A stretch of 64,000 nucleotides of DNA. Source: Malachius bipustulatus (taxonomy: Eukaryota > Arthropoda > Insecta > Coleoptera > Melyridae). Positions 24,236 to 36,060 of this stretch are shown one piece after another. The stretch is taken from positions 2,976,001-3,040,000 of the forward strand of contig OU342635.1 in the NCBI GenBank assembly GCA_910589415.1, given 5' to 3'. The notes beneath the pieces are model-generated. The model was not told where the DNA came from, did no database searches, and saw only the letters and a program-made list of their open reading frames with translations. Every line of letters starts with the position of its first letter. The first letter of the stretch is position 1. The position numbers and the translations under genes were made by a program.

Positions 24236-25602
24236 TTAGTCTTTCCAAATCCTGATAAAATTTAAAAAAAAATCCAGGGTGTGATATGATAAGATAGCAA
24301 AGGTTCCGTCGCTAGTCTTTTCACTAGGTACTACACAAAATCGCACCTACGACACCTTAAAAGGGCCGCTAAAAAAATATATATATTTGAACTATTCAGA
24401 GGGGCTTAAACCAGTGGCATTTTTTATAGGGGAGGCCGAAAGAAATTAAATTAGTGACCCGGCGAATATGGCGCCGATGGCGATAATTTTTTAAATATTT
24501 TCGGTTAGAAAATTTCACAGCATTTAAACTTTTACTCATAATCTGCTGGTAAGAAAATATTATTAACATTTTAACCATTTTGATAATACATATTTTGTGG
24601 CTCTTTTTATTGGGTGGTTCGTCAGTGAGATATTTTGTGAGATATTGTCTCACATTAAAAAAGAAACAAAATTGGAGTAAGCTTCTATAAAAAAAATTCA
24701 ATGATTCTCATTAGAAAAGTTGAAATTATCTTAAAATAAAAAAATAATAACTAAAAAATTAATTCTGAGGTGTCGCGTCGTCGTCCCAATAAAAACCACT
24801 GTACCACATAAATGGAATGTAGTTTTTAACTTATTAGCTTTTAGTTCAATCAAAGTAGTGTTTCGATGCAGAGAAAGTTAGGAATAGAAATGCTCACATT
24901 TACAAAATTATCAGTAGTTGAGAAGTTTGTCAAATTTTAACTAGGCTTTGATTTTTTCAAATGTATTTTTCAGTTATTAAATGATTAGAAACAATAAAAT
25001 TATGAGGTCGATTGTAAAATTTTTGCTTATCTAAATTTTCAAATAATTTGCATATTTCAACGTGCTGGTAATTTTGTAATGGTAAAAAACATTTTTTTGT
25101 ACAACTGCCATTAAAAGTCACACTTTTAACGACAGCTGACAGTGTTAAAAATGATTGTTTACATGGAAGCGTGTTAAAAATACTTTTAACACCAGTGCAT
25201 GTTAAAAAGATTTCTATCTACTTTTTCTGTACTTACATTATCTTTTTAAACTACATTTTCTCATGATGAAATCAGACAAAATTATAGGTAGTAAGATTTT
25301 CTCATATTCTTTTTATTGCAGGCAAACATATTAATAGAAAATATAAGTACCTAGTCAAGAACACAAGACAATAATAATTGTTCAGAAATTGCAATTAATA
25401 GTAATTATTATAGAGTCTTTTTTATTTGTATATACGCATTTGTTAGTAACCATAGAGTCGGCAACGGTTGCTATGCATAGTACACTACTTGTACTTATCT
25501 AAATATTTTAAAATGCAATTTTAAGTTGAGTGTCATTTTAAATTCATCAATTTTATTATCACAATAGAGCAGTTTTTCAAAAACCATTGAATGATATTCG
25601 TC
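24236..25602. other. Intergenic DNA, nothing delimited
   Basis: No gene. TTAAAA/TTTTAA-rich inverted motifs (CTTTTAAC, GTTAAAAATG) near 25120-25210 hint at a decayed MITE, but no ends could be set. Confidence 0.35.
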
Positions 25603-25705
25603 TTAAAAGTGATTTTATTTTGTTCGTGAAATTGTTCAATTCGCTCCGCTACGCTTCGCTCATTTCACAAACCTTTTCACTCACAAAATAAAACTTCACT
25701 TTTAA
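25603..25705. repeat. Imperfect palindrome with GC-richer loop
   Basis: TTAAAAGTGATTTTATTTTG on the left is mirrored by CAAAATAAAACTTCACTTTTAA on the right. GTGAAATTG and CATTTCAC lie inside, and the loop reads TTCGCTCCGCTACGCTTCGC. Probably a small foldback element remnant. Confidence 0.65.
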
Positions 25706-27190
25706 CACTAATATCATAAATAGCTATTACTTACAAATTTCCCTAAGTACTTCCTTGAACTCAAAGCTAATTAATACATTATTTTATGACTCATATATTA
25801 AAGTCGCTTATTTTTTATGGGCCTGTGAATAGTGAAAACCACAAAAAGTCCAAGTCATAATAATTATATTTTATAATTTTTACATATCTTACTAATAATA
25901 GGTGCTTATAACTACTAAGAATAGCAAAAATGGAAGTATTTACATTTATTTTATTTTAAATCCCCTTCAAAACACACTTTTGATTTTTCTTTCTAACTTG
26001 CTTGACTTTTCAGCAATGAGGATTTAATTTCATAAATGCCAGTTTAATTAAAATCGAAGAATGTTTTACAGAGATCCATCCTTGTACGTTTTAAGTTTTC
26101 GATGAGTGAATTTAATAATATGGATAGTGATTTTTATGAAAATTCCCATAACATAATAATTATGTCATTTGGACATTAAAGGATAATAATGTCCATGAAC
26201 TTTTCGTGTCCATGTTAGATATAAATTTGATGGGATCCGAGTGTTAACAGTATAGGCGCCCATTTCGGGGAAAAAGTGCTCATTTTTTCCCTGCTAATTT
26301 ACTTTTTACCGGGGAAAAAAACAGTTCATATAAGTCGCGGTCGTCCGGGGCGAGGAGTAGATCACGCAGTACGTGAATGCTCGGTACGTGAGTGGCATTT
26401 TTTATGCCTGCCAAAATGTCACACGTTTTTCCCGTCGCAGAAAAAAATAATAATTTTTCAAAAAAATGATTCTATTTTTTTTTATTTAACTTTTGCGAAA
26501 AAAATTGCATCTTCTGATCCTAGTCGGTTATTATCCAATAAACACACATTAAGTGCTAAGAAGAGGATACTTTTTTTTGCAAAAAAAAAGAATAATATTG
26601 TGAAAAATTATTTTCTTTTTATTACCTTATCGCCTTTTTTATCATGTACTCGTATCATTATCTTTTCGTTAAGTTTGTAACTTTCTATCGTTTGTTTGTA
26701 CAATATAAAAAAAAATGCGTTAGTATAAATATCAAAAATGTTAAAAAAATTAAAAATTCTCCATACCCCTGAAACCGTCAGTTTGCGGACTCATGTTTAT
26801 TAAGATTTTTTTACTTATTTTGGTCAATACTTAACCCCTTTCAAATATTCGATCTTATTTTTCAACACCCGCTTTATTCAAAAGGAAGCGGTAAAAATTT
26901 TAAATAAATAAACAAAAATTCACGAGCATTTAAATTTTGCAATTTTTTCAAACTATTTTTTAGGAAATTAGCCAAGATTTTTTATAAGAAGCAATTTTTG
27001 ATATCTTCAACGGTTAACGAGTGATGACGATTTTGTTTGGAGGGGAGGGAAGGCGATAGGTAGTCCCCCAAAACTGTTTTAAAAGAGAAAATCGGTCTTA
27101 ACTACATGTATAGATGAGACATAGCTAAGTCGCTCCAATCTGGTAATTTGGCTTCGAGAACTAGTTCATACAGCCACAGACACATACTTA
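25706..27190. other. Intergenic DNA, nothing recognised
   Basis: The longest frame (26276-26680, +) encodes a low-complexity lysine/phenylalanine-rich string from A/T runs and has no domain; I do not regard it as a gene. Confidence 0.45.
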
Positions 27191-27349
27191 CTATATAGGG
27201 TGTCCCTGAAACGACTCTACAGCTCACCGCCAAAGAATTTTCCTCGGGTGAAACTAAGTCGATTTTAGTCAACTTATCTTAGTACAAAGTTGCTTGGACA
27301 AGAGAGAAATGGCATATTGTAAAACAGTCTGCCATTCATAAGTTGTGCT

Positions 27350-27425
27350 GTGAGTATAGAGGTGAAAATTACAGACACGTGTTTCGTGCTGATAGGGACT
27401 CATCTCAGAACAGTGTATATTAGCA
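27350..27425 (-). ncRNA. Degenerate hammerhead-like motif of Penelope pLTR type
   Basis: On the minus strand, CTGAGATGAGTCC is followed by CGAAACACGTGTCTGT. The second part is identical to the 3' half of the hammerhead at 52282-52341. The conserved CTGATGA box is altered (CTGAGATGA) and the stem II halves (GTCC/GCAC) do not pair well. It is therefore probably a dead ribozyme from an old Penelope-like terminal repeat. No reverse transcriptase is visible nearby. Confidence 0.4.
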
Positions 27426-28480
27426 CACAGCACACACCACACAGCACAGTGGCGAAATCAAGCAAAGTTGCTTGGTTTGGCCACTAGGATGTCAAAGTAT
27501 CAATTTTGAAATTGTTTTTTGATTATAAAAGCTAAACCGCTAAAGCGATTTTGATGAAATTTGGTATGGCATTACAGTTTTATGGGATAAAAAGTGCAAC
27601 ATTAAATTATTCGCGGCGTTAATTCATTGGCGTAGATCATGAGTTTTTAGAATTTATACCCAAAAAAATTTCAAATACCGAACGTAGACGTCTTATTTTC
27701 TATAAAAACGTACTCTTGACAAAAGTCGTCTAACTTTATCGTTTAGAAGATAATGGCATTGAAATGTTGATTTTTATATGAAATTTCGTTTTTTTCCAAG
27801 GGATTTCCTTGATTTACATAATAGATTAATAAAATAATTTTCCTACGACCACTATACTAAACACTACTTTGCGCATCGTTTTTTGTGCGCAAACTAGCAG
27901 ATTTCTCACGTATCCAAAACTGTGCGACAAAGTGACATAAGGCATAGCCAAAAATCGTTTCCGTACAGTTTTAATGTAAACAATAGTGATGGGCGGTAAC
28001 TGAAAACTCAACTGTTACTTTTATTGTTAATGGAATAACTATTCATTTAAAACTTCAAGGTAATAAAATAAACACAAATGGGATAACATAGAACCCGACA
28101 AGACTATAAAATATAATATACTTATTATTCACTTGTGGCAGTAATTATTAAAATTTACGAGTTGATCGCTAATAACAGCATTGGTAGCGTTCAAATCAAA
28201 TTCACGAACGTGAAAACTCTCACACCTCTAACTTCAATCGACGACGCACAGGCGACTGCGTTGTGTGGAAGTTGCATATCTACCACGTCTCCACGCTCCA
28301 CGTCACTTATTTTTAGTTTAGATACGGAGTCTAATAATAAATAATAATTATATTGTCGGTAGAATTCAATGATTTAACAGTATACAGGATGTTAAGAAAA
28401 TGACAGATAAACTCTTCAGTACATTGTAAGGGACACTCAGTAAAGTACGGGAAAAATAATTTAAAAAATTCCAGAGCTAT
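27426..28480. other. Intergenic DNA, repeat debris
   Basis: No gene. Contains phrases such as GATTTTGATGAAATTTGGTATG that look like diffuse repeat DNA, and a single element-type end TATACAGGATGTT near 28381. Confidence 0.35.
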
Positions 28481-28494
28481 ATTATTATTATAAT

Positions 28495-28690
28495 ATCAAA
28501 AAACGGCTTACATGTTCCTATCTTAACTTTTTATAAGGCATCCAATTATGCAGTTGAAATGTTTATACAAGGTGGTGAAAATTATCAGATTTTTCATCAC
28601 CCTGCATAAACATTTAAACTATACAGTAGGATACCAGATAAAAATTTAAGATAGGGACATGTAAGCCGTTTTCTGATATCTTGAGCCGTT
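28495..28690. mobile_element. Small palindrome related to the 17.7-18.3 kb foldback element
   Basis: AAACGGCTTACATGTTCCTATCTTAA is mirrored by TTAAGATAGGGACATGTAAGCCGTTTT. The centre near 28595 contains CATCACCCTGCATAAACATTT, matching the centre of the element at 17726-18280. The outer arms beyond the shared core are not palindromic here, so it is truncated or diverged. Confidence 0.65.
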
Positions 28691-29009
28691 TTCGTGGTAA
28701 ATGGGTTTAAAGTTGGAAAATTGCGATTTTCACTTGTTTATAACTCATAGCCTACTCAATTTAAAATGCAACTATAAACATTATTGTTATTACATTTTCT
28801 CAGACAATCTGAAAATGCAATAAAATATAGGGTGTCCCATTTAAAAAAACAAAGATGGCCATTGCTTCCGCCATTTTTAAATGTGCTGCCATCTTGGTAA
28901 TATTTCATTTTGACTCGTTATTAGGTATGTTGCCTAAGTTCCAAATTTCAGATTCCTAGATCACTTGAAAGTCGAATTTTTTCTAATGTGGCGTTTCAAT
29001 CAATCACCC

Positions 29010-29892
29010 TGTATATCCTCTCTATATTGCCGGTCGGTTAAATTGGAGAAAAAGATGCGCAATTTGATGATTAATAAGAATCTGATTTTTTTTATGTTTT
29101 CAGTCGGTGCTGACATATGCTGAAACAACTGAAAAATCGAAATTTCTTTTTTTCCATATATTTCTTATTATTAGAAATTTATAAATATTTTTTGTGGGCT
29201 TCATAAATCGCCAAGAGCTACCCATCTGACGTTTCAAAACTTTTCAAAGCCGACTAGATCCTAGAGTTTTCATCGTGAACTTTCGTTTTTCTTATGGCCG
29301 CTATATTTTTTTTTTCATGTCGTTCGATATAAAAAAATAATGGAAACTAAAAATTAATAAACTTCGAGTAAAATTTTTTTACCTGAATTGCGTCAATATG
29401 AAGTCATACTGCTTGCCTTGTGTTTTTTTTTATTCTCTATGATATTCAGTCTAAAAAGTCTAAAGAAAAAAGAATAACAAACATTTTTGAAATTTATTTT
29501 CTGAAGTTTAATAATTTTTGGTTTCCACTATTTTTTTCATACCGAACGACATAAAAAAAACAATTTGGATGGCGCCCATAAGAAAAACAAGCGTTGACTA
29601 TTAAAACTCTGGGATCTAGTCGGCTTTCAAAATTTTTTAAAAGTCATATGGGTAGCTTTTGGCGATTTATGTAAGCCTACAAGAAATTATTTATTAATTT
29701 CCAATAATAAGAAAGATATGGCAAAAATAAGAAATCTCGATTTTTAAGTTTTTTTCAGGATATTTCAGGAACGGTCACAGATATCTTGTATGCACTGACG
29801 AATTCGAGATGGCCACAAAATTGCGCATCTTTACTATCTCTTAGCGTTTACGAGACAGCAATATAAAGAAGGATATATGGTGCACCTGTATA
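29010..29892. mobile_element. Palindromic (foldback) element, same family as the one hosting the provirus
   Basis: Left arm TATCCTCTCTATATTG...GATGCGCAA and right arm TTGCGCATC...AATATAAAGAAGGATATA are inverted copies over about 300 bp. The inner parts (CGTTTTTCTTATGGCCGC and GGCGCCCATAAGAAAAAC) also pair. The body, including GATCTAGTCGGCTTT and GTCACAGATATCTTG, is shared with the element at 39061-39706/48575-48931. No coding sequence. Confidence 0.75.
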
Positions 29893-30479
29893 ACCCGCTG
29901 AGCTACCGCCCGCTTCAATGCTATTTTTATATGATTATTATAGTATTTTTATGATACATATTATGATACTTCCACTAACAGTTCATGAAGAAAAAATTTC
30001 AGATCCAAGTTTTTCAGATGAACATTTTTATACTTATTACTGGACTATAATCTAACCAACCCTAGTTATCAATTAGAAAACATTAAAATTAAAAACCAAA
30101 TTAAATAAATTATTAAAATGGAATGTAATTTCTATGCTAAGGCAATTCTATACTAGTTTGTGGACCTATTATATGAATGACTTTTATCAAATACATTAAA
30201 CTAAAAGTATTTGCTTTTATCAATAGAGAGGTTTTTATTTTTTTATTTTTTTATTACTTTGATCAAAGTATTGTTATTATGATCAAAGGAACATAATTAT
30301 TTATTACATATTTATTATTCAATTCTTCTCTGTTGCGAAACAAATTATTGTACATACTGTTAAATATAAAATCATATTCCTATCCTCGAATATAAACAGC
30401 TGATTGAACGGAACGGAGAAATAAAATCTTTGTCCTTGAAATATATTCAACAAGAAACATTGCCCATTATGTCTGCATC
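29893..30479. other. Intergenic DNA, nothing recognised
   Basis: AT-rich, no gene or delimitable repeat. Confidence 0.45.
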
Positions 30480-30803
30480 GGTGTTGCCAAACTTATGGTG
30501 CTAAAGCGCAAACATATTTGGAGGGTGTCACTTAGACAATATTTGCACATTTATAAACACTTGTATAAAATGCAGCGCCCCCATCGGAAGATGGTCGAAC
30601 TAATCAATATGTTCGTTCAGAATTATTGTCCATCCAGCACCCACCCAAAACTTCGTCAGACGCTTCTAATGCTCACTGACGATGCACAGAAAAATTATAC
30701 ACGTAAAACGTATCGGCACCCGAAGTCGGGTGCCACAACGTAAAATTGGGTGTCGTAAAGACAAATTTCACCTATAAATGGTGCCACTTTGACAAAAATT
30801 ATC

Positions 30804-30833
<30 letters not shown>
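30480..30833 (-). repeat. (TA)n-linked GGCACCC repeat, inverted copy
   Basis: Shares GGGTGTCACTTAGAC, GTTGCCAA and the GGCACC/(TA)n arrangement with 23318-23690 in inverse orientation. Its (TA)n tract (about 30803-30833) lies on the opposite side, as an inverted copy requires. The short frames here are not credible genes. Confidence 0.5.
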
Positions 30834-30834
<1 letters not shown>

Positions 30835-30862
30835 TTCTCCAAAATCGCGAAATTTCGATTTT

Positions 30863-32560
30863 AAAAACGCTCCTGTGGCTTTATCTTTCAAGATTAGTGA
30901 ACGAAATTTTGGATTCTTGCAAATTTTTGGAATGACGTTGGATTTTCGTTGAAAAAATTTCCAAAAGTCCCATCACTTCTACAGGGTGTCCCTTCAAAGT
31001 TCCAGACATCCGGTTTTTGTCACCTCATTTCAGGCCGCAGTTTTCAATCTAGGAGACTGAAATTTTTGTGGAAGTAAGATATCCACAAGGAGTGGTCTGG
31101 TATTGCACTTGAGCAAAATCGATCGAGCCGTTTCAAAATGGCGGCCATTTTAATTTTTGGAAAAAGGACTATTTTTTGAACCCCTGTATAAGCTAGATAG
31201 AAAAAGAGTTTTATATCAAATTCACAATATTGGAAGTAAATGACTTGAAATTTAATTTCATGCAACAAAATTTGCATTTTTTCTATTAATAAGCCAGTGG
31301 CGTGGGTAGGAAAAGGGTAAAAATGGCTAAATTTCTCCAACAATTTATGAGCACATTTTTGAAGTAATTAAACTAAAATTTTTACAGTAGACAACTATAC
31401 TAATAGACTTCAACCCTTGAGAATTTCAAAAAGTAAATAAGAAAAATGGCGGAGATATTCAATTTTTTTTTACATGATGTTTTTTTTAAATTAATTTCTC
31501 TAAATTTTTAAAAACGCTCCTGTAGCTTCATCTTTCAAGATTAATGAACGAAATTTTTTACTCTTATAAACCTTAGGGCTGCCGTTTGATTTTCGTAAAA
31601 ATCATTTTCCTAGAGTTGTATTACTTCTACAGATATCCCTCCGAATTTCAGAAAAAAAACCGTCCGTGAGGCACGGTTTCTGGTCGGAGTTTTCAATCTA
31701 GAGCGCTGAAATTTTTTTGGTAGTAAGATACCCTCAAGTAGTCGTCTGGTACTGTATTTGAGTAAAATAGGTAAAGACATTCCAAAATGGCGGCCTTTTC
31801 AATTTTTGGAAAATGGCTAGATTTTGAACCCCTAAATAGGCAAGATCAAAAACTTTTAAACAAAATTAACAAGATTGGAATAAACTTATTTGAAATTTGA
31901 GCTAATGCAATACAATTTGCATCATTTCTATTAATAAGCCAGAGGCGTGGGTAGGAAAAGGGTAAAAATGTCTACATTTCTATAAACATTCATGAGCTTA
32001 TTTTTGAAGGAATAGAACGGAAATTTTGATAGTAGACAACTATACTAATAGCATTTAACCTTCAAAAATTTCAAGAAGCAAATATAAAAATGGCGGAGAT
32101 ATATTCGAATATTTTTAAATGATGTTTATTCCTCTAAAATTTCAAACTTTCGGTTTTCAAAACTCTCCTTTCAGTTTTTTCCGAATTTATTAAAGGTACC
32201 TAGTGTAAAAAATAGTATTTTTCAAGTAAAGTTAGCCAGTGGCGGGCATAGGAAAAGGGACAAAATTGTAAAATTTTGCCAATTTTTTTGATTTTTAAAT
32301 TTAAAAATCCATTCTAAGGCACGTGTTGAAACGAAATGAAATGAAATTATCACAGAAAATTTTTCACATTAAAGCACTACGCTAACATGACATGACTATG
32401 GAAAATTTCAGAAAGCCAATAATTTAAAAAGCGGTGAAAATATTCATAATTGAATCGCATAAAAATACACTATTTCTGCGATTGATGCGCAAGAAGGTTT
32501 TTTTATTTCTCCAAAATAGCGTATTGTAGATATTCAAAACGCTTGTAGCTTCATCTTTCA
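30863..32560. repeat. Tandem repeat, unit about 645 bp
   Basis: AAAACGCTCCTGTGGCTT with CATCTTTCAAGATTA recurs at 30863 and 31511. Other markers are spaced about 645 bp apart: AAGCCAGTGGCGTGGGTAGG near 31292 and 31936, AATGGCGGAGATAT near 31446 and 32089, and GGCGGCC...AATTTTTGG near 31141 and 31791. A third, shortened and more diverged unit follows (AGCCAGTGGCGGGCATAGG near 32229; AACGCTTGTAGCTTCATCTT near 32540). Confidence 0.75.
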
Positions 32561-33659
32561 ATTCAGCTTCAACTTTCGGCCCTCTGTCCTACGGGCCTTC
32601 GGCCCGAGGTGTTTCAGTAGATTCCCCGTCAAAGTTAAAGCCTGTCACCTCATTGTAACGACCCAACTGCGTTAAAGCAATTAGCGCAAGCAGATTTCAT
32701 TTCCGTTATTTACAAGATCGAAACAGCTAGCGACCTCTCTTTTCCAGCGACCGTACTTGGAATTTCGAGTTCTGTTTTCGATTCCATAATCTTTAGAACC
32801 CGCGTAATAAGCGAATAGTGACCTAAAACGTGTGTAGATGTCTAGAGAAGAGTCATGCGTAAAGAAAGAAAAAAAAAAATGATGAAAAATTACAGAATGC
32901 GAATTCAAAAAGCGGCGAGAATATTCATAATATAATTAAAAACACACTATTTGTGCGGTTGATGCCCAGGAAGGTTCCGATATTCAACATTCCACCAGTC
33001 TTGCAGTGATTTGAGGAAAAAAAACATTCGATCGCTTTTGTTTGTGTTCGCTATCTGTTTACAGTTTCAGAAGCAGCCCCAACGTCTCTCTATAAATACG
33101 AGTAAATAAATTTTTTATACGTTAAAGCAATTCAAATAAAAATTTAATTTATTCACAAAAAAGAGGACTTCATCTCGTTAGAAGAATCAAAATTTAAACA
33201 TTGGAAGCGGTAAATTGAAATGATACCATACAAACAACAAAGGTAGTTAAAAATCGTGTAATTTATTAGTTATTCAGTTCTTGCATGTTCTCTTCTGCCG
33301 ACAAAAAAATCTTCATTGTATCCATTCCAGTAGTCTTTCATTGTGAAAACCTGAATGTTATGAGTTCTTTGTTTGAATTCTAAAGGTCTCTTTCATAAAA
33401 ATGATGAAGTGACAAGTGATTGGCGATGAGTAAATATTTACAAAGCATCATAATAGACATTATTTTTTGTCCGAGCAAAATTGTTAATTACACGCATAAA
33501 ATGACTAAAGGAAGGTATTGATTAATTATTTAAAGGCATATTTACCTATAATGTAGCTTTTGACTTATGATAATTAAAGCTCTTCTCATATTTTTTCAAT
33601 AAACACTTTCATCTCTGTCATCTCAACTTTCATGTAAACAAACCCCTATCAAAGATTGT
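32561..33659. other. Intergenic DNA with a short GC-rich palindrome
   Basis: A short GC-rich palindromic patch (GGGCCTTCGGCCC, near 32598) follows the tandem repeat. No gene recognised. Confidence 0.4.
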
Positions 33660-34040
33660 CTTTTTTTTTATTGAAAATGCACATGCACTGCAGGGAAATC
33701 CCTATGACGCTCTGGGAGCGGTGCATGAGCGGAGATATCGATTCACGTTGGCCTTGAATCTCTGTAAGTTGTATACCTCGGGAAACACGCCCTTTGGGAT
33801 GCTATTCCAAAGTGATGCGGTTCTATACATAAAAGAAGTCTGAAATAGGGTGGTACGAGGTGTAACGAGCTGAACCTGATACGGATGAGCGTCTGCGGCT
33901 CGACGTGTATATCTGCCCGGTCTTGTTCTTGGTGGGATCAAGCGGGCCACGTCTTTTGAACACCTTCCATTAAAATATCTGTAAAACAGACTCAGGTCAG
34001 CTACTATTCTTCGATGTTCGAGAGTGTCTAAATTTTTTTA
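33660..34040 (-). pseudogene. 3' end of a Jockey/CR1-type LINE reverse transcriptase ORF
   Basis: The minus-strand frame from about 34030 reads DTLEHRRIVADLSLFYRYF, then IPPRTRPGRYTRRA, a QLVTPRT segment, FQTSFMYRTASLWNSIP and YNLQRFKANVNRYL. This is the standard C-terminal tail of insect Jockey/CR1-like LINE polyproteins, ending at a stop near 33702. It is followed by a short 3' UTR ending AATAAAAAAAAA at about 33660, a genuine poly(A)-like tail. A stop just upstream of DTLEH and the lack of any RT core show a severe 5' truncation. ATTGTCTTTTT and ATTTGTCTTTT on the two sides may be a degraded target duplication. Confidence 0.75.
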
Positions 34041-34185
34041 GAATTTGTCTTTTAGAATTACTATAATTATTCAAAGTTTTATTTACACAAATAACTATAT
34101 ACAAAATAATAAAAATGAAATAACAAATATCTTCCGTATTCCTTTAAAGTCTTCTGATTGGACCCCATCCACTAGGAGGGCGCAC

Positions 34186-34887
34186 TGTTATGAAATGCTG
34201 GCTTTTGTTTGGTCCCGTCCGATATCTCTTCTGGTCGGCTCGCCTGGGATTGGCAATGGTATTCGACGATTATTAAAAGCGGGCACCGCTGTGCTGGTCC
34301 GACTGTTGGAGTCCTCGATCCACTGAGCCAGCATGCGAACCTCTTCTTCTGTCGTGGAGCTAGCGATCTGTCTTCGTGCGTCCCGTTTGATCACCTCGCT
34401 GGGAGACGGGGATGTTGCCGCTCCTATTTGACTGTTAATGCAAGTTAAACGGATGGATTCGTTGATCAGACCTCGTCTCAATACAACGATGGTCTGGGAA
34501 CTGGAGATGATTTTCCGCGAACGGAAGTTTAATGCACCTTGGCGGCGATCGGTAGGACAAGGATAGGCTGACTCATCAGGCCTTCTCTCTCTGTGGATTC
34601 AATTTATGATCTCCGGCTGTTCTGCTCCTGTGAAGGCTCAATACACCTATCAGGGGAAGGAAATGCTCTCTGCTTGGTTGTTCCTGGCTCGCTTTTCCCT
34701 GTCGGTTGCATCTTGCAAGAGTGGAATGTTTATTCGTCAATACCCAACTAAGCACTGTCAGTTCTTCCGACGTGCTTCACTTACACTTATAGCTGGCGGC
34801 GGGGTGATAAGGTCGCTATCACCGCCGCAAAAACTATGCCTTCCTGCTCTAAATTGATAAACTGAAATTAAATTGGATTTCGTTACA
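34186..34887 (-). mobile_element. LTR-like sequence related to the solo LTR at 38.2-39.0 kb
   Basis: Read on the minus strand it starts TGTAACGAAATCCAA. It then shows GCGGCGGTGATAGC...CCGCCGCCAGCTATAAGTG, closely parallel to the start and TATA region of the 38.2-39.0 kb LTR, and has AATAAA near 34728. It probably ends CATAACA at 34186. No matching target duplication was found, so it may be a truncated or rearranged LTR. Its GC content is higher than its surroundings. The open frames on both strands inside it are by-products. Confidence 0.45.
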
Positions 34888-35871
34888 CAACTGATACACT
34901 TTTTTGATACTTATAGTACCCCTAGTTCGTGGAAATTTTTCTTACAGTAAAATATTAAAATTTCGACACCGAATATTCCCTAAAATTGATTGTTGTGTTT
35001 TTATAAATCACTTAAATTTAATGTTTTTTTAGATATGATAGCTATAGAAACGACGCCAGATAAAGAAGTTCCAATGCTATAGAAAATTGAAGTTGTTATT
35101 CAATTTTAGGAGCGCGATACTCTTATCGACATTTAAATTTCCTACTCCTACTACTACTAACCACGATTGCGTGCTTTTCAGTTTGGTGGACAGATTCTTA
35201 TTCTAAATGGTGGAATTCAATTTATCGGTTCGAATATCCTGTCGAAGAACGCAGAGATATCTTAGCAATCGTAATTTACCAGAGAAACGTGACTCAAATA
35301 CATAAAGATTCGGTAAATATATGGATCAAGAATTAGGTCGGAGATGTGCAACTTCAATATATGTGATCCTATTATTTATGCAACGTTTTAATAAGTAGGT
35401 ATCAGGCCCAATATTGTGAATCAAAGAAATAATTCTAAAATATTATCCAACTTTGTCATGCAAAACCCTAATCAAGCTGAATTATTATTTGAGATAAGCT
35501 TATATTTTCAGAATTTAGAGCAGCTATTTTCCAGATTTCAATGACTGTAGGGGTTTTTCAAGAATAGTCGTGTTTATAAAATGTTCTCTGTTTCGGTCAG
35601 AAAATAATTACGGTAGTAGACTGATTCTATCACCCTCGATGTACGAACGAGAGATCCAAGCGCGGGCAAACATCGTCACGTCACCCCAGATGTGTTGTTG
35701 CACTCGGTCGCAATGGTTTGTTCTGCTGAGCCCTTCACTGGGACAAGCGCTAGCATAAATTAACTCGAGTATGGTTAATTGTTACCCACTGTAATGGTGA
35801 CTAGTAGGTGGAATGTAGATTCTGCGTACTGCAATCGGGATGGCCAGACCGCAACAGGTAGACATTTATTG
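34888..35871. other. Intergenic DNA, nothing recognised
   Basis: No coherent coding frame. It precedes the heat-shock-type promoter-like cluster. Confidence 0.4.
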
Positions 35872-36060
35872 GAAAATTCTCGATCATAAAAGAGAAAATT
35901 CGAGAATTAATTAATGTTAGGGAGATCCTATTAAAATGTCTACTACTGTCTATTTAGAGTTCTAGGAATAGAACATTTGAAACTCCAGAAAGGAGTTCGG
36001 GATATAACTAGTTCTCTAAGCCGTTCTAGAAGAGCACCTAGGATGTAGGTATATAAGCGG
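35872..36060 (+). promoter_or_regulatory. Heat-shock-element cluster with TATA box
   Basis: GAAAATTCTCGA (35872-35884) and GAAAATTCGAGAATT (35894-35908) fit the alternating nGAAnnTTCn heat-shock element; the second has three perfect units. Further copies are TTCTAGGAATAGAAC (near 35960) and TTCTAGAAGAG (36024-36033), the latter about 16 bases upstream of GTATATAAGC (36049-36058). Spacing and order resemble insect hsp promoters. No heat-shock protein frame follows within 1 kb: the only nearby frame (36273-36488) has no chaperone motif. Candidate explanations are a heat-inducible noncoding RNA, an LTR (TGTTAGGGAGATCC starts at 35915), or a relic of an hsp gene. Confidence 0.5.

Noticed and set aside
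26276..26680. 134-residue frame, the longest outside recognised elements
   Set aside because: Mostly lysine and phenylalanine from A and T runs; no domain and no support from context.
34188..34481. Overlapping frames on both strands in GC-rich DNA (97 and 93 residues)
   Set aside because: They arise from higher GC content inside an LTR-like block; no motif on either strand.
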